Positions 8,686-17,031 of a DNA stretch of 64,000 bases are shown here, in pieces. This DNA is from Chitinophagales bacterium (GTDB lineage: Bacteria > Bacteroidota > Bacteroidia > Chitinophagales > UBA10324): NCBI GenBank assembly GCA_019694975.1, contig JAIBAY010000006.1:62001-126000 (forward strand), in the 5' to 3' direction. The notes beneath the pieces are model-generated. The model made no database searches, was not told the origin of the DNA, and saw only the letters and a program-made list of their open reading frames with translations. The position numbers and the translations under genes were made by a program. Within the stretch, counting starts at the first letter, position 1, and each line of letters starts with the position of its first letter.

Positions 8686-9801
8686 ATGACAGAAGAAGTA
8701 GGCACCACGCAAGAAGGCGACCTGATCATCAACATCGGGCCGCAGCATCCTTCCACGCATGGTGTGCTGCATCTTGTGGTAACGCTGAGAGGCGAAACCA
8801 TCCTGAAAGTAGAACCTCACCTTGGTTATATCCACCGTTCCATAGAAAAAATGTGCGAGTCGCTGACCTACCGGCAGTTCATCTATGTGACAAGCAGGAT
8901 GGATTACCTCTCCGCTCACATCAATAATCACGGTTGTGCCTTATGCGTGGAGAAGGGCATGCAGATAGAGATTCCGCCGCGGGCACAGGTGATACGCGTA
9001 CTGATGGATGAACTGACCCGTATCGCATCGCATGAGCTGTGGTGGGGAGCAATGTCAATGGACCTTGGCGCCTTCACTCCCTTCTTTCATGCTTTCCGCG
9101 AACGCGAAACCATTAACGATATCATGGAAGAAACCTGTGGTGCCCGGTTGACCATGAATTATATGGTGCCCGGCGGCGTGATGTACGACCTTCATCCCAA
9201 CTTCCAAAAACGGGTAAAGGATTTTCTGCAACTCTACAAACTGAAAATCGGCGAATATGATGACCTGATCACTGGCAATATTATTTTTCAAAACAGGATG
9301 AAGCAGGTAGGCATACTGAGTAAGGAAGATGCCATCTCCTATGGTTGTACCGGCCCGGTGGCACGGGGCAGCGGTGTCAGTTGCGACATCCGGAAGCTTT
9401 ATCCGTATGAAGTGTATGATAAGCTGCAGTTTGAAGAGGTGCTGGAACAGGGTGGCGATTCTTTTTCAAGATATCTCGTTAGACTGCGCGAGATGAATCA
9501 GTCCATCAGCATCGTCGAACAACTGATTGACAATATTCCCGAAGGAGACTTTCAGGCCAAAACAAAAGCAGTTTTAAAATTGCCGAAAGGAGAATTCTAT
9601 ACAAGAGTGGAAACTGCTCGCGGCGAACTCGGTGTATACATAGTGAGCGAAGGCGGCACAACGCCTTACCGGATCAAATTCCGTTCACCGGGCTTCTCCA
9701 ATCTTTCCGCGCTCAATCACATGGTGAAAGGCAGCAAGATCGGAGACCTTGTGGCTACGATGGGAACACTGGACCTGGTAATACCTGATATTGACAGATG
9801 A
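8686..9801 (+). CDS. nuoD: NADH-quinone oxidoreductase subunit D
   Basis: The 49-kDa subunit, related to the large subunit of NiFe hydrogenases, which forms the quinone pocket with NuoB and NuoH. 371 residues with the signatures GPQHPSTHGVLHL near the N-terminus, EPHLGYIHRSIEK, and the C-terminal block ending in GTLDLVIPDIDR. ATG 8686. In complete nuo operons nuoE, nuoF and nuoG would follow here; instead the next gene is nuoH, 85 bases on. Confidence 0.96.
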   Translation: MTEEVGTTQEGDLIINIGPQHPSTHGVLHLVVTLRGETILKVEPHLGYIHRSIEKMCESLTYRQFIYVTSRMDYLSAHINNHGCALCVEKGMQIEIPPRAQVIRVLMDELTRIASHELWWGAMSMDLGAFTPFFHAFRERETINDIMEETCGARLTMNYMVPGGVMYDLHPNFQKRVKDFLQLYKLKIGEYDDLITGNIIFQNRMKQVGILSKEDAISYGCTGPVARGSGVSCDIRKLYPYEVYDKLQFEEVLEQGGDSFSRYLVRLREMNQSISIVEQLIDNIPEGDFQAKTKAVLKLPKGEFYTRVETARGELGVYIVSEGGTTPYRIKFRSPGFSNLSALNHMVKGSKIGDLVATMGTLDLVIPDIDR

Positions 9802-9886
9802 TGCTACTCAAGAACTGCAGGATGAACGGAAAATATTCAGGGTTTAATGTTATGCATAACTGAACGGTTAACAATGACAATTAACA

Positions 9887-10963
9887 ATGTGGAGTTTTGA
9901 AGGCATAACCAATTGGGTGAATAACTGGCTGAATGCGACCTTTCATCCGGTTGTCGCATTATTGATTCAGTTTGTGCTGGTAGGCTTGATGGCCATCCTG
10001 TTGTTTGCCATCCTGGGATTGGTGCTTGTTTACATGGAAAGAAAAGTTTCTGCTTTCATGCAGATCCGCTTAGGCCCCAACAGGGTTGGGCCGCAGGGAA
10101 TTTTTCAGACACTGGCCGACACGTTAAAGCTTGTGATGAAAGAAGGTCTCACGCCTGCAGGCGCCGACAAATTTTTGTTTAATCTCGCGCCATACGTCGT
10201 GATGATAGTTGCCATGCTGATTCTTGCGCCGATGGCCTTCGCAAAGGGATTTCAGATGTGGGATATCAATATCGGCGTGCTCTACATATCTGCCGTTTCC
10301 TCCATTTCAGTTATTGGCATACTGATGGCAGGCTGGGCAAGCAACAACAAATATTCTTTGCTCGGTGCCATGCGGAGCGGTGCACAGATTGTCAGCTATG
10401 AGCTGTCGGCAGGGTTGGCCGTATTGTCCATCGTTATCCTTACTGGAAGCCTGAGTATATCCGACATCATTGCATCGCAGCAAAACGGATGGTGGATTTT
10501 TAAAGGACACATTCCCGCCGTCATCTCCTTCGTGATTTTCATGATTGCCGTTACGGCAGAAACCAACCGGGCTCCTTTCGACCTGGCAGAGGCCGAGTCC
10601 GAACTTACCGCCGGTTTTCACACAGAATACTCAGGCATGAAGTTCGCTTTGTTTTTCCTGGCGGAATATGTCAATATTTTCATCGTATGCGGTATCGGCG
10701 CAACACTTTTTTTCGGAGGATGGATGCCCTTTCATATCGGCCACTGGGATGCCTTTAACCGCATCATGGATTACATTCCCTCCTCACTCTGGTTCTTTGG
10801 GAAAACATTCTTTCTCATTTTCCTCATCATGTGGTTCCGCTGGACTTTCCCGCGGCTGCGCATTGATCAGTTGTTGAATCTTGAATGGAAATATCTCCTG
10901 CCTATCTCCATGTTTAATCTGTTGCTGATGACTTTCATCGCCATTATGGGATGGTATTTCTGA
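9887..10963 (+). CDS. nuoH: NADH-quinone oxidoreductase subunit H
   Basis: NuoH is the membrane subunit that builds the quinone-access tunnel and links to the first proton channel. 358 residues, about eight membrane segments. Conserved cytoplasmic loops are visible: KVSAFMQIRLGPNRVGPQG and the acidic AETNRAPFDLAEAESELTAG. It follows nuoD directly with no nuoEFG between. A candidate terminator lies immediately downstream. Confidence 0.96.
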   Translation: MWSFEGITNWVNNWLNATFHPVVALLIQFVLVGLMAILLFAILGLVLVYMERKVSAFMQIRLGPNRVGPQGIFQTLADTLKLVMKEGLTPAGADKFLFNLAPYVVMIVAMLILAPMAFAKGFQMWDINIGVLYISAVSSISVIGILMAGWASNNKYSLLGAMRSGAQIVSYELSAGLAVLSIVILTGSLSISDIIASQQNGWWIFKGHIPAVISFVIFMIAVTAETNRAPFDLAEAESELTAGFHTEYSGMKFALFFLAEYVNIFIVCGIGATLFFGGWMPFHIGHWDAFNRIMDYIPSSLWFFGKTFFLIFLIMWFRWTFPRLRIDQLLNLEWKYLLPISMFNLLLMTFIAIMGWYF

Positions 10964-10983
10964 AACAGGTTATAGCAGTGAAG

Positions 10984-11039
10984 AGCCGGTTTGATGATGC
11001 AGGCCGAAGTATCTGACAGGCTCATCCGGCTTTTTGTTT
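10984..11039 (+). terminator. Candidate terminator or attenuator between nuoH and nuoI
   Basis: AGCCG (10984-10988) and GATGA (10993-10997) can pair with TCATC (11022-11026) and CGGCT (11027-11031), leaving a small bulge and a 24-base loop. The sequence TTTTTGTTT follows. It lies in the 141-base gap after nuoH, the longest gap in the cluster. The stem is bulged, so this could be a partial terminator. Confidence 0.5.
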
Positions 11040-11092
11040 CACTGCCGCTGCCCGGAAAATTTATTGGGCTGAAATAACCGGACAAGTTTCAC

Positions 11093-11100
11093 TAAACTTG
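11093..11100 (+). promoter_or_regulatory. Possible nuoI promoter, -7 box
   Basis: TAAACTTG is one base off TAnnTTTG and ends 4 bases before the GTG start of nuoI. Together with the terminator-like hairpin just upstream it suggests renewed transcription for nuoIJKL. No good -33 element was found at normal spacing. Confidence 0.35.
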
Positions 11101-11104
11101 CTCT

Positions 11105-11578
11105 GTGTTTCTGGCGCAATACATTAAAGAAGTTTACCGGACGGTAAAGTCGCTGCTCACAGGCATGCGGATGACAGGTTACTATTTTTTTCACCCAAGG
11201 AAAGAAGTCATTACGCAGCTTTACCCGGAAACACCGCCGCAGTTACCGGAACGGTTTAAAGGCGAAGTGGTCATGCTGCATGATGGCAACAACGAACATG
11301 CCTGCACCGGATGCACAGCCTGCGAACTCGCCTGTCCCAACGGAACCATTAAGATCATCACTAAATTTGAAACAGGCGCCGATGGCAAAAAGAAGAAGGC
11401 GCTCGACACGTTCGTCTATCACCTTGAGTTATGTACGATGTGTAATTTGTGCATTGTGGCTTGCCCGACCGACGCTATAAAAATGGCGCAGACCTTCGAG
11501 CACAGTGTTTTCGACAGGAATAAATTAATAAGGAAACTTAACCGGCCCGGATCAAAAATAAGAGCCGGCATCGAGTAA
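11105..11578 (+). CDS. nuoI: NADH-quinone oxidoreductase subunit I
   Basis: The ferredoxin-like subunit that carries two 4Fe-4S clusters (N6a, N6b) between the input side and N2. Both CxxCxxCxxxC sets are present: Cys67/70/73/77 and Cys110/113/116/120, the latter followed by Pro. 157 residues. The start is GTG 11105 (MFLAQYIKEVYRTVKSL), which matches the N-terminus of related proteins. It is followed by nuoJ after 5 bases. Confidence 0.95.
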   Translation: MFLAQYIKEVYRTVKSLLTGMRMTGYYFFHPRKEVITQLYPETPPQLPERFKGEVVMLHDGNNEHACTGCTACELACPNGTIKIITKFETGADGKKKKALDTFVYHLELCTMCNLCIVACPTDAIKMAQTFEHSVFDRNKLIRKLNRPGSKIRAGIE

Positions 11579-11583
11579 GCAAT

Positions 11584-12117
11584 ATGACTGCATCACAAAT
11601 CATCTTTTACCTGATCGCTGCTTTTATGCTGGGTACCGGATTACTGGCCGTCACCACGCGTAAAGTTTTTCGAGCTGCCATCTGGTTGCTTTTTTCTTTG
11701 ATTGGTATAGCGGCGCTCTATTTCTGGATGGAGGTGGAGTTTATTGCAGCGGTTCAGATCATCGTGTATGTCGGCGGCATTGTTGTGCTGATTATTTTTT
11801 CAATTTTTCTGACACAGCATGCCGGCACAGAAATGAGTAAGCCAACCCTTACAAGATCGGTTGCCGCAGCGTGTGCTGCATTGTCGGGTTTTGCATTAAC
11901 CTACCTGCTTATTGTGCAGCACGGGTTCACCAGCTCCGGTAAAAGTTTCGGCTGGAATATGGGAATGATCGGCACACAGATGCTGGATACAGGCAGCAAT
12001 GGTTTCGCATTACCATTTGAAGTGGTGAGTATACTGTTGCTTGCTGCCATGGTGGGTTGTATTGTGATTGCAATAAAAAGCAAACGCAAACCCGTCAGTC
12101 AGGAATCAGTGACATGA
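11584..12117 (+). CDS. nuoJ: NADH-quinone oxidoreductase subunit J
   Basis: NuoJ is a membrane subunit of the proton-pumping arm. 177 residues with five hydrophobic segments and the conserved third helix AVQIIVYVGGIVVLIIFSI. The C-terminus is basic. It starts 5 bases after nuoI, so the two are probably translated together. Confidence 0.94.
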   Translation: MTASQIIFYLIAAFMLGTGLLAVTTRKVFRAAIWLLFSLIGIAALYFWMEVEFIAAVQIIVYVGGIVVLIIFSIFLTQHAGTEMSKPTLTRSVAAACAALSGFALTYLLIVQHGFTSSGKSFGWNMGMIGTQMLDTGSNGFALPFEVVSILLLAAMVGCIVIAIKSKRKPVSQESVT

Positions 12118-12174
12118 AGGACGTGCTGATTGCAGTTTCTTTTTTTCAACAGAGTATCATTAACCTGCAGTAAC

Positions 12175-12489
12175 ATGAGTGATGTACCAATGAATCATAT
12201 ACTGTTTGTGAGCACGGCGCTGTTCTTCATCGGTGTTTATGGTTTTCTCACCCGCCGCAACATGATTACCATGCTGATGTCGGTAGAGCTGATATTAAAC
12301 AGTGTGAACATCAATTTCGTCACCTTCAATAAATACCTCTACCCGGAACGGATGGATGGCATTTTCTTCACCGTATTCATCATTGCCATTGCGGCTGCTG
12401 AAGCGGCTGTTGCTATAGCCATCATCATCAATCTTTACAGGACTCATCAATCCATTGACGTGGAAGACGCATCGGAGATGAAGTTTTAA
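12175..12489 (+). CDS. nuoK: NADH-quinone oxidoreductase subunit K
   Basis: NuoK is the small membrane subunit related to the MnhC/MrpC antiporter subunit. 104 residues from ATG 12175 (MSDVPMNHILFVSTALF), which is normal. The open frame runs up to 12130, but that would add 15 residues not found in the family. Membrane glutamates needed for proton transfer are visible in MSVELILNSVN and in AAAEAAVAIAI. Confidence 0.94.
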   Translation: MSDVPMNHILFVSTALFFIGVYGFLTRRNMITMLMSVELILNSVNINFVTFNKYLYPERMDGIFFTVFIIAIAAAEAAVAIAIIINLYRTHQSIDVEDASEMKF

Positions 12490-12562
12490 CCCTTTAAAAG
12501 TCAGTCAGGCACCGGGCGACCGCTGTTGCAATGGCACACCCGGAGCTGAAATACCGCAACCA

Positions 12563-14521
12563 ATGAACTATCAATACACCGCTCTTATTCCGCTGTTACC
12601 GTTGGCAGGTTTTCTTCTGCTGGGTTTGTTTGGAAGAAAATACATTGGGAAATCTTCCGGTGCCATCGCCACGATGCTGCTCTTAATTTCAGCAGCCTTG
12701 TCTCTGCTGACCGCTTATACTTATTTTTTTGTAAACGGAAAGACAAACGGCATTTATCAGACCATTATGCCGCTTGATGTAATGTGGCTGAAGTTTTCTG
12801 ATACACTCAGTATCAGGATGGGTATAACGCTGGATCCTATTGGAGTGATGATGCTTGTAGTCGTCACCTTCGTTTCGCTGATGGTGCATATCTATTCCAC
12901 CGGCTACATGCAAGGTGAAGAACGGTTCAGTACTTATTTTTCATTTCTGCAGCTTTTTACCTTTTCCATGCTCGGACTGGTGATGGCAAGCAATATTTTT
13001 CAGATCTATGTTTTCTGGGAGCTGGTAGGTGTATCATCTTACCTGCTCATCGGATATTATTACGACCGTCCGTCTGCTGTTGCTGCCGCCAAGAAAGCAT
13101 TCATCGTTACACGCTTCGCTGATTTCGGATTCCTTATCGGTATTCTCATTCTTGCATTCTATGCCGAAACGCTGGACTTCGCATTACTCCTGCAACGTCT
13201 TACTACGCCTACACCACAACTGGCATCCATCATTTCAGCATCCTTTATGGGTGTCTCCGCCCTGAGTTGGGGACTGGTACTGGTGTTTATTGGCGGCGCC
13301 GGTAAGTCAGCCATGTTTCCATTGCATATCTGGTTGCCGGATGCCATGGAAGGTCCAACGCCTGTATCTGCTTTGATTCATGCCGCCACCATGGTAGTGG
13401 CAGGTGTTTTTTTAGTGGCCAGGTTATTTCCGGTTTTCGCTATGTCTGATCCTGTGGCATTGCAGGTGGTGGCTGCCGTTGGCGTTTTCTCAGCAATGCT
13501 CGCGGCAGTGATTGCCTGTACGCAAACGGATATTAAAAGGGTATTGGCTTATTCCACTATGTCGCAGATCGGGTATATGATGTTTGCATTGGGTGTGGCA
13601 GGTTATGGCGGTGAACATGGATTGGGTTACACGGCTTCGATGTTTCACTTGTTTACGCATGCATTCTTCAAGTCATTGCTGTTTCTGGGTGCCGGAGCCG
13701 TTATACATTTAGTACACAGTAATGAAATGAAGGATATGGGCGGACTGAGAAAAAAAATGCCTGTCGCGCACATCACGTTTCTGATTGCCTGTCTGGCCAT
13801 TTCGGGTGTACCGCCTTTTGCTGGATTCTTCAGTAAGGAAGAAATTCTGCATGCTGCGCATAGTTCAAACTTGCCTGTTTATTATATCGCACTCATCACT
13901 TCAGGCATCACAGCATTCTATATGTTCCGGTTGTACTTTTCCATATTCTGGAACAAAACAGCTTTCAATACAGCCATATCTGCACATGAAGTTCACGATC
14001 ATGCAGCGGAGCATGGAGAAGGAACATGGTCCATGAAGATTCCGCTACTCGTGCTGGCCTGCTGCACCCTGATAACCGGCTTTGTACCCTTTTCAGCATT
14101 TGTTACATCCGATGGTGTTCCGTTTCAAACACATTTCAACCTGGTTTTTTCAATACTGCCCGTATGCTTTGCCTTATCAGGAATAGCGATTGCCTTTTTG
14201 CTGTATCAAAAGCAAAATCAACGGGCCGAAAGGATTGCAGCGGGGCTCGGAGGTTTCTATAAAGCGGCGCTTGCAAAATTTTATATTGATGAAGTCTATC
14301 TGTTTATTACAAAAAAGATCGTTTTCAATTTGATCGGAAGGCCTGCTGCATGGTTTGACCGCAACATTGTGGATGGCACCATGAATGGCATTGCGTGGAC
14401 GACCGGACAGTTTTCTGCTTCCATCAAAGGTTTGCAATCGGGGAAAGTGCAGGGATATGCCATATATTTCTTCGGCGGCATCGTGATGCTGATGCTGATT
14501 TTTATTTACTGGTGGAATTGA
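12563..14521 (+). CDS. nuoL: NADH-quinone oxidoreductase subunit L
   Basis: NuoL is the distal antiporter-like proton pump of complex I, with the long lateral helix at its C-terminus. 652 residues, about 15-16 membrane segments. Key motifs are visible: YVFWELVGVSSYLLIGYYY (helix-5 Glu), GAGKSAMFPLHIWLPDAMEGPTP, and HAATMVVAGVFL. The last ~90 residues include the lateral-helix and final anchor segments. It is the last gene of the cluster: a perfect 14-bp terminator follows, so nuoM and nuoN are not part of this operon. Confidence 0.96.
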   Translation: MNYQYTALIPLLPLAGFLLLGLFGRKYIGKSSGAIATMLLLISAALSLLTAYTYFFVNGKTNGIYQTIMPLDVMWLKFSDTLSIRMGITLDPIGVMMLVVVTFVSLMVHIYSTGYMQGEERFSTYFSFLQLFTFSMLGLVMASNIFQIYVFWELVGVSSYLLIGYYYDRPSAVAAAKKAFIVTRFADFGFLIGILILAFYAETLDFALLLQRLTTPTPQLASIISASFMGVSALSWGLVLVFIGGAGKSAMFPLHIWLPDAMEGPTPVSALIHAATMVVAGVFLVARLFPVFAMSDPVALQVVAAVGVFSAMLAAVIACTQTDIKRVLAYSTMSQIGYMMFALGVAGYGGEHGLGYTASMFHLFTHAFFKSLLFLGAGAVIHLVHSNEMKDMGGLRKKMPVAHITFLIACLAISGVPPFAGFFSKEEILHAAHSSNLPVYYIALITSGITAFYMFRLYFSIFWNKTAFNTAISAHEVHDHAAEHGEGTWSMKIPLLVLACCTLITGFVPFSAFVTSDGVPFQTHFNLVFSILPVCFALSGIAIAFLLYQKQNQRAERIAAGLGGFYKAALAKFYIDEVYLFITKKIVFNLIGRPAAWFDRNIVDGTMNGIAWTTGQFSASIKGLQSGKVQGYAIYFFGGIVMLMLIFIYWWN

Positions 14522-14553
14522 AATGATCCTGGAACAAGCATTTCCCAAACATA

Positions 14554-14595
14554 AAAAGGGCGCAATGATTCACGATGCATTGCGCCCTTTTCTTT
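14554..14595. terminator. Bidirectional terminator between nuoL and the convergent T9SS gene
   Basis: A perfect 14-bp stem (AAAAGGGCGCAATG at 14554-14567 with CATTGCGCCCTTTT at 14578-14591) with a 10-base loop. An A tract on one side and a T tract on the other let it work in both directions, as expected between converging genes. Confidence 0.92.
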
Positions 14596-14609
14596 CCTGA
14601 AAGTCTAAG

Positions 14610-15965
14610 CTATTGAACGATCAGTTTCTGTATGGTTTCATATCCGTTGTTTTCCAGCTTCAGAAAATATACGCCGGTACCAAAACTGCTCATGTCTATT
14701 GCTTTCAACCAAAGTTGCGATTTGTCCTTGTAGCTCTCTTTCATCACCAGCCTGCCCATCGCATCGGTCACCTGCAGGTTAACGGGCAAATTGTTCTCCG
14801 CGTCAAAAGACAGGTAGAATAAGCCATTGGAAGGATTGGGATAAATTTTTGACTGGTAAGCTGATGTAGACGGTGCGATGCCTGTGGCAACGAATCCGCC
14901 ATCGTATTTGAAGACACCGCCCGTTGTGGCATCTAAATTAAATCCGCCTGCCCAGCCGGTGATGTTATCATAAAATTTTACTGTGGTATATTGAATACCG
15001 TCATCAATAGTCTCCCAGGTATCACCGCCATCCAGGCTATAGGATGATCCGATATCAGGTATTGTATAATCAACACCGGTGGAAACCAGTGTCATATCTG
15101 TTTTGGGTACATAACAGAATGAACCTTTATACATCATTCCGGAAGGAATCACCGCTGTCCAGCTGGCGCCGCCGTCCGTAGTACGCATAAAAGTGACGTT
15201 GGAACTTGCATCAATATATTTAGCCCAGCCCAGGTTTTCATCTTTGTAATCTATCTGTTGTAAATCAGTAAGCCCGGTCACCTGCACAACCGACCAGGTA
15301 GCGCCATGATCAGTAGTTTTATAAATTCTACCCTTATTGGTACCAAACCAGAAGATATCGTCCGACACGGCAAAAACACGCGTATAACCATATTCGCCTG
15401 AAAGCGGATCAGGAATATTGGCGCCGGCTACTGCCGACCACGTTGTGCCACCATCGGCAGTGGTATAGATCTCAAACTCATTGTTTACCGGATCACCCAC
15501 AGCGAGACCGGTATTGGCATCCCAGAAATAAAGCACATCAGGAAAGGAGGTGCTGGCTGTTGCGAAGATAACGCCGGTGCCTTGTTGCGTCCATGTTGCT
15601 CCGCCATCCGTGGTTTTGAAAATGCCACCGGTGGCAGCAGACGTATTTTTGAAAAACATCGCCCAGGCTGTGTTTTCATCGATAGCGGCGAGGCACGACC
15701 AGCTGAAATTGGTAGGAGCTGCTGAAACGGTTCCTGCTGTCCAGGTATTTCCACCATCGGTAGTTCTCGAGTAGTCGCGGACATTGGCACTGCCGCTTCC
15801 GGACCCGTTATAGGCGGTAACCCAGGCATTGTCATGGCTGGTGATTACAACCTGGTTAACGCCACGGCTTGCTGTAGAGAAGCCGGTGGCCTCTTCTATC
15901 CATTGGGCAAACACCGGTGCCGCAAGAAAAGAAGACATACATAAAGCGAGTAAGGTTTTTTTCAT
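14610..15965 (-). CDS. Secreted YCF48/BNR-like repeat protein with T9SS sorting domain
   Basis: 451 residues. A Sec signal peptide (MKKTLLALCMSSFLAAPVFAQ) leads into a beta-propeller-like region built of repeats with the pattern TTDGGxTWT or TTDHGATWS (for example near residues 68, 124, 171, 217 and 265), as in YCF48, sialidase BNR and Sortilin-type propellers. The last ~80 residues begin with IYPNPSNGLFYLSF and form a type A T9SS sorting domain ending in KLIVQ. It is therefore likely exported to the surface; the ligand or substrate is unknown. Transcription probably starts at the TAGATTTG box at 15985-15992. Confidence 0.88.
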   Translation of the reverse strand: MKKTLLALCMSSFLAAPVFAQWIEEATGFSTASRGVNQVVITSHDNAWVTAYNGSGSGSANVRDYSRTTDGGNTWTAGTVSAAPTNFSWSCLAAIDENTAWAMFFKNTSAATGGIFKTTDGGATWTQQGTGVIFATASTSFPDVLYFWDANTGLAVGDPVNNEFEIYTTADGGTTWSAVAGANIPDPLSGEYGYTRVFAVSDDIFWFGTNKGRIYKTTDHGATWSVVQVTGLTDLQQIDYKDENLGWAKYIDASSNVTFMRTTDGGASWTAVIPSGMMYKGSFCYVPKTDMTLVSTGVDYTIPDIGSSYSLDGGDTWETIDDGIQYTTVKFYDNITGWAGGFNLDATTGGVFKYDGGFVATGIAPSTSAYQSKIYPNPSNGLFYLSFDAENNLPVNLQVTDAMGRLVMKESYKDKSQLWLKAIDMSSFGTGVYFLKLENNGYETIQKLIVQ

Positions 15966-15984
15966 GGTTCTGGATTTAGTTAGT

Positions 15985-15992
15985 CAAATCTA
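15985..15992 (-). promoter_or_regulatory. Promoter -7 box of the YCF48/BNR-like gene
   Basis: On the minus strand TAGATTTG fits TAnnTTTG exactly and ends 19 bases before the ATG at 15965. No TTTG at consensus spacing was found. Confidence 0.55.
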
Positions 15993-16079
15993 ACTGATAT
16001 CTCTCAAATGAAGTATGCCTGACCGAAGATTGTTGGTACGCTGCCATGTAATTGTCGTTTCTCTAATGCCGAGAAGTCC

Positions 16080-16087
16080 TATTTTTG
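16080..16087 (+). promoter_or_regulatory. recR promoter, -7 box
   Basis: TATTTTTG fits TAnnTTTG. It ends only 6 bases before the recR ATG at 16094, so the transcript would have almost no leader. Confidence 0.55.
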
Positions 16088-16093
16088 CCAGTC

Positions 16094-16720
16094 ATGAATT
16101 TTCCTTCCAGATTAATTGAACAGGCGGTTAATGAGTTTGAAAAACTGCCCGGCATCGGAAAAAAAACCGCACTCCGGTTGGTGTTGCACCTGCTCAAGCA
16201 GGATGTGGCCACGGCGGAGCATTTTGGCGAGGCCATCATGCGCATGCGCAGGGAGATCCGCTTCTGTAAAAACTGCCACAACATTGCAGACCATGAGCTG
16301 TGCAGCATCTGCGAAAACCCCAAGCGCAATCAATCACTTGTATGCGTCGTGGAAAACATCCGCGATGTGATTGCCATAGAATCTACCAATCAGTACAACG
16401 GTTTGTATCATGTGCTGGGCGGCGTTATCAGTCCGCTGGAAGGCATTGGCCCGGAAGAGTTAAATATTGATTCATTGGGTGAGCGCTGCAGGCACGGTGA
16501 AGTAAAAGAAGTGATCATGGCATTGAATCCCACTATTGAAGGCGACACCACTATTTTCTATCTCTCGAAAAAACTGCAATCCCTTCCTGTTAAGATTACC
16601 AGTATTGCCCGTGGTATTTCCTTCGGCGGCGAACTGGAATATGTAGATGATATAACGCTGGCGAGGTCGATTGCCACGCGGATGCCGTATGAGAATTATT
16701 TGGTGAGGAGTGGGGAGTAG
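16094..16720 (+). CDS. recR: Recombination protein RecR
   Basis: RecR works with RecO and RecF to load RecA at gapped DNA. 208 residues. An N-terminal helix-hairpin-helix (KLPGIGKKTALRL, residues 18-30) is followed by a four-Cys zinc finger (Cys58, 61, 70, 73) and a Toprim domain beginning VCVVENIRDVIAIE. The ATG at 16094 is chosen; the in-frame TTG at 16085 lies inside the -7 promoter box. The gene stands alone. Confidence 0.96.
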   Translation: MNFPSRLIEQAVNEFEKLPGIGKKTALRLVLHLLKQDVATAEHFGEAIMRMRREIRFCKNCHNIADHELCSICENPKRNQSLVCVVENIRDVIAIESTNQYNGLYHVLGGVISPLEGIGPEELNIDSLGERCRHGEVKEVIMALNPTIEGDTTIFYLSKKLQSLPVKITSIARGISFGGELEYVDDITLARSIATRMPYENYLVRSGE

Positions 16721-16995
16721 TGAGTCGTTATTAGTTTTTGGAAGGCTGCCGTGGCATTGCGGCAATCAGTTGGCAATCGTAACTCGTGCTTCTGACCATG
16801 CTGCTTAAGCGGCAAACCTTGTGGATAGTGCTGACAGGGATATGCATGCTGCTTCCGTGAGTCCTGAGTTACTACCATCCGGACTTATGGAGAAAATGAT
16901 TTATAATCACCTGCAGACGTACACGTGATATGCCTGCCTTCATCGTTGAGGGGAAACAAATTTGTCAGGCAGCAGCCATTCCACCATTCATCACC
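16721..16995. other. Intergenic region after recR
   Basis: About 275 bases to the next promoter. Short spurious open frames only; no hairpin, repeat or RNA gene was recognised. Confidence 0.4.
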
Positions 16996-17027
16996 TTTGC
17001 GTATGGAAAAGTTTACTGCTAACTTTC
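16996..17027 (+). promoter_or_regulatory. Glycosyltransferase promoter (-33 and -7)
   Basis: TTTG at 16996-16999, a 20-base spacer, then TAACTTTC at 17020-17027 (one base off the TAnnTTTG box). The box ends 4 bases before the ATG at 17032, predicting a leaderless message. Confidence 0.6.
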
Positions 17028-17031
17028 GCCA

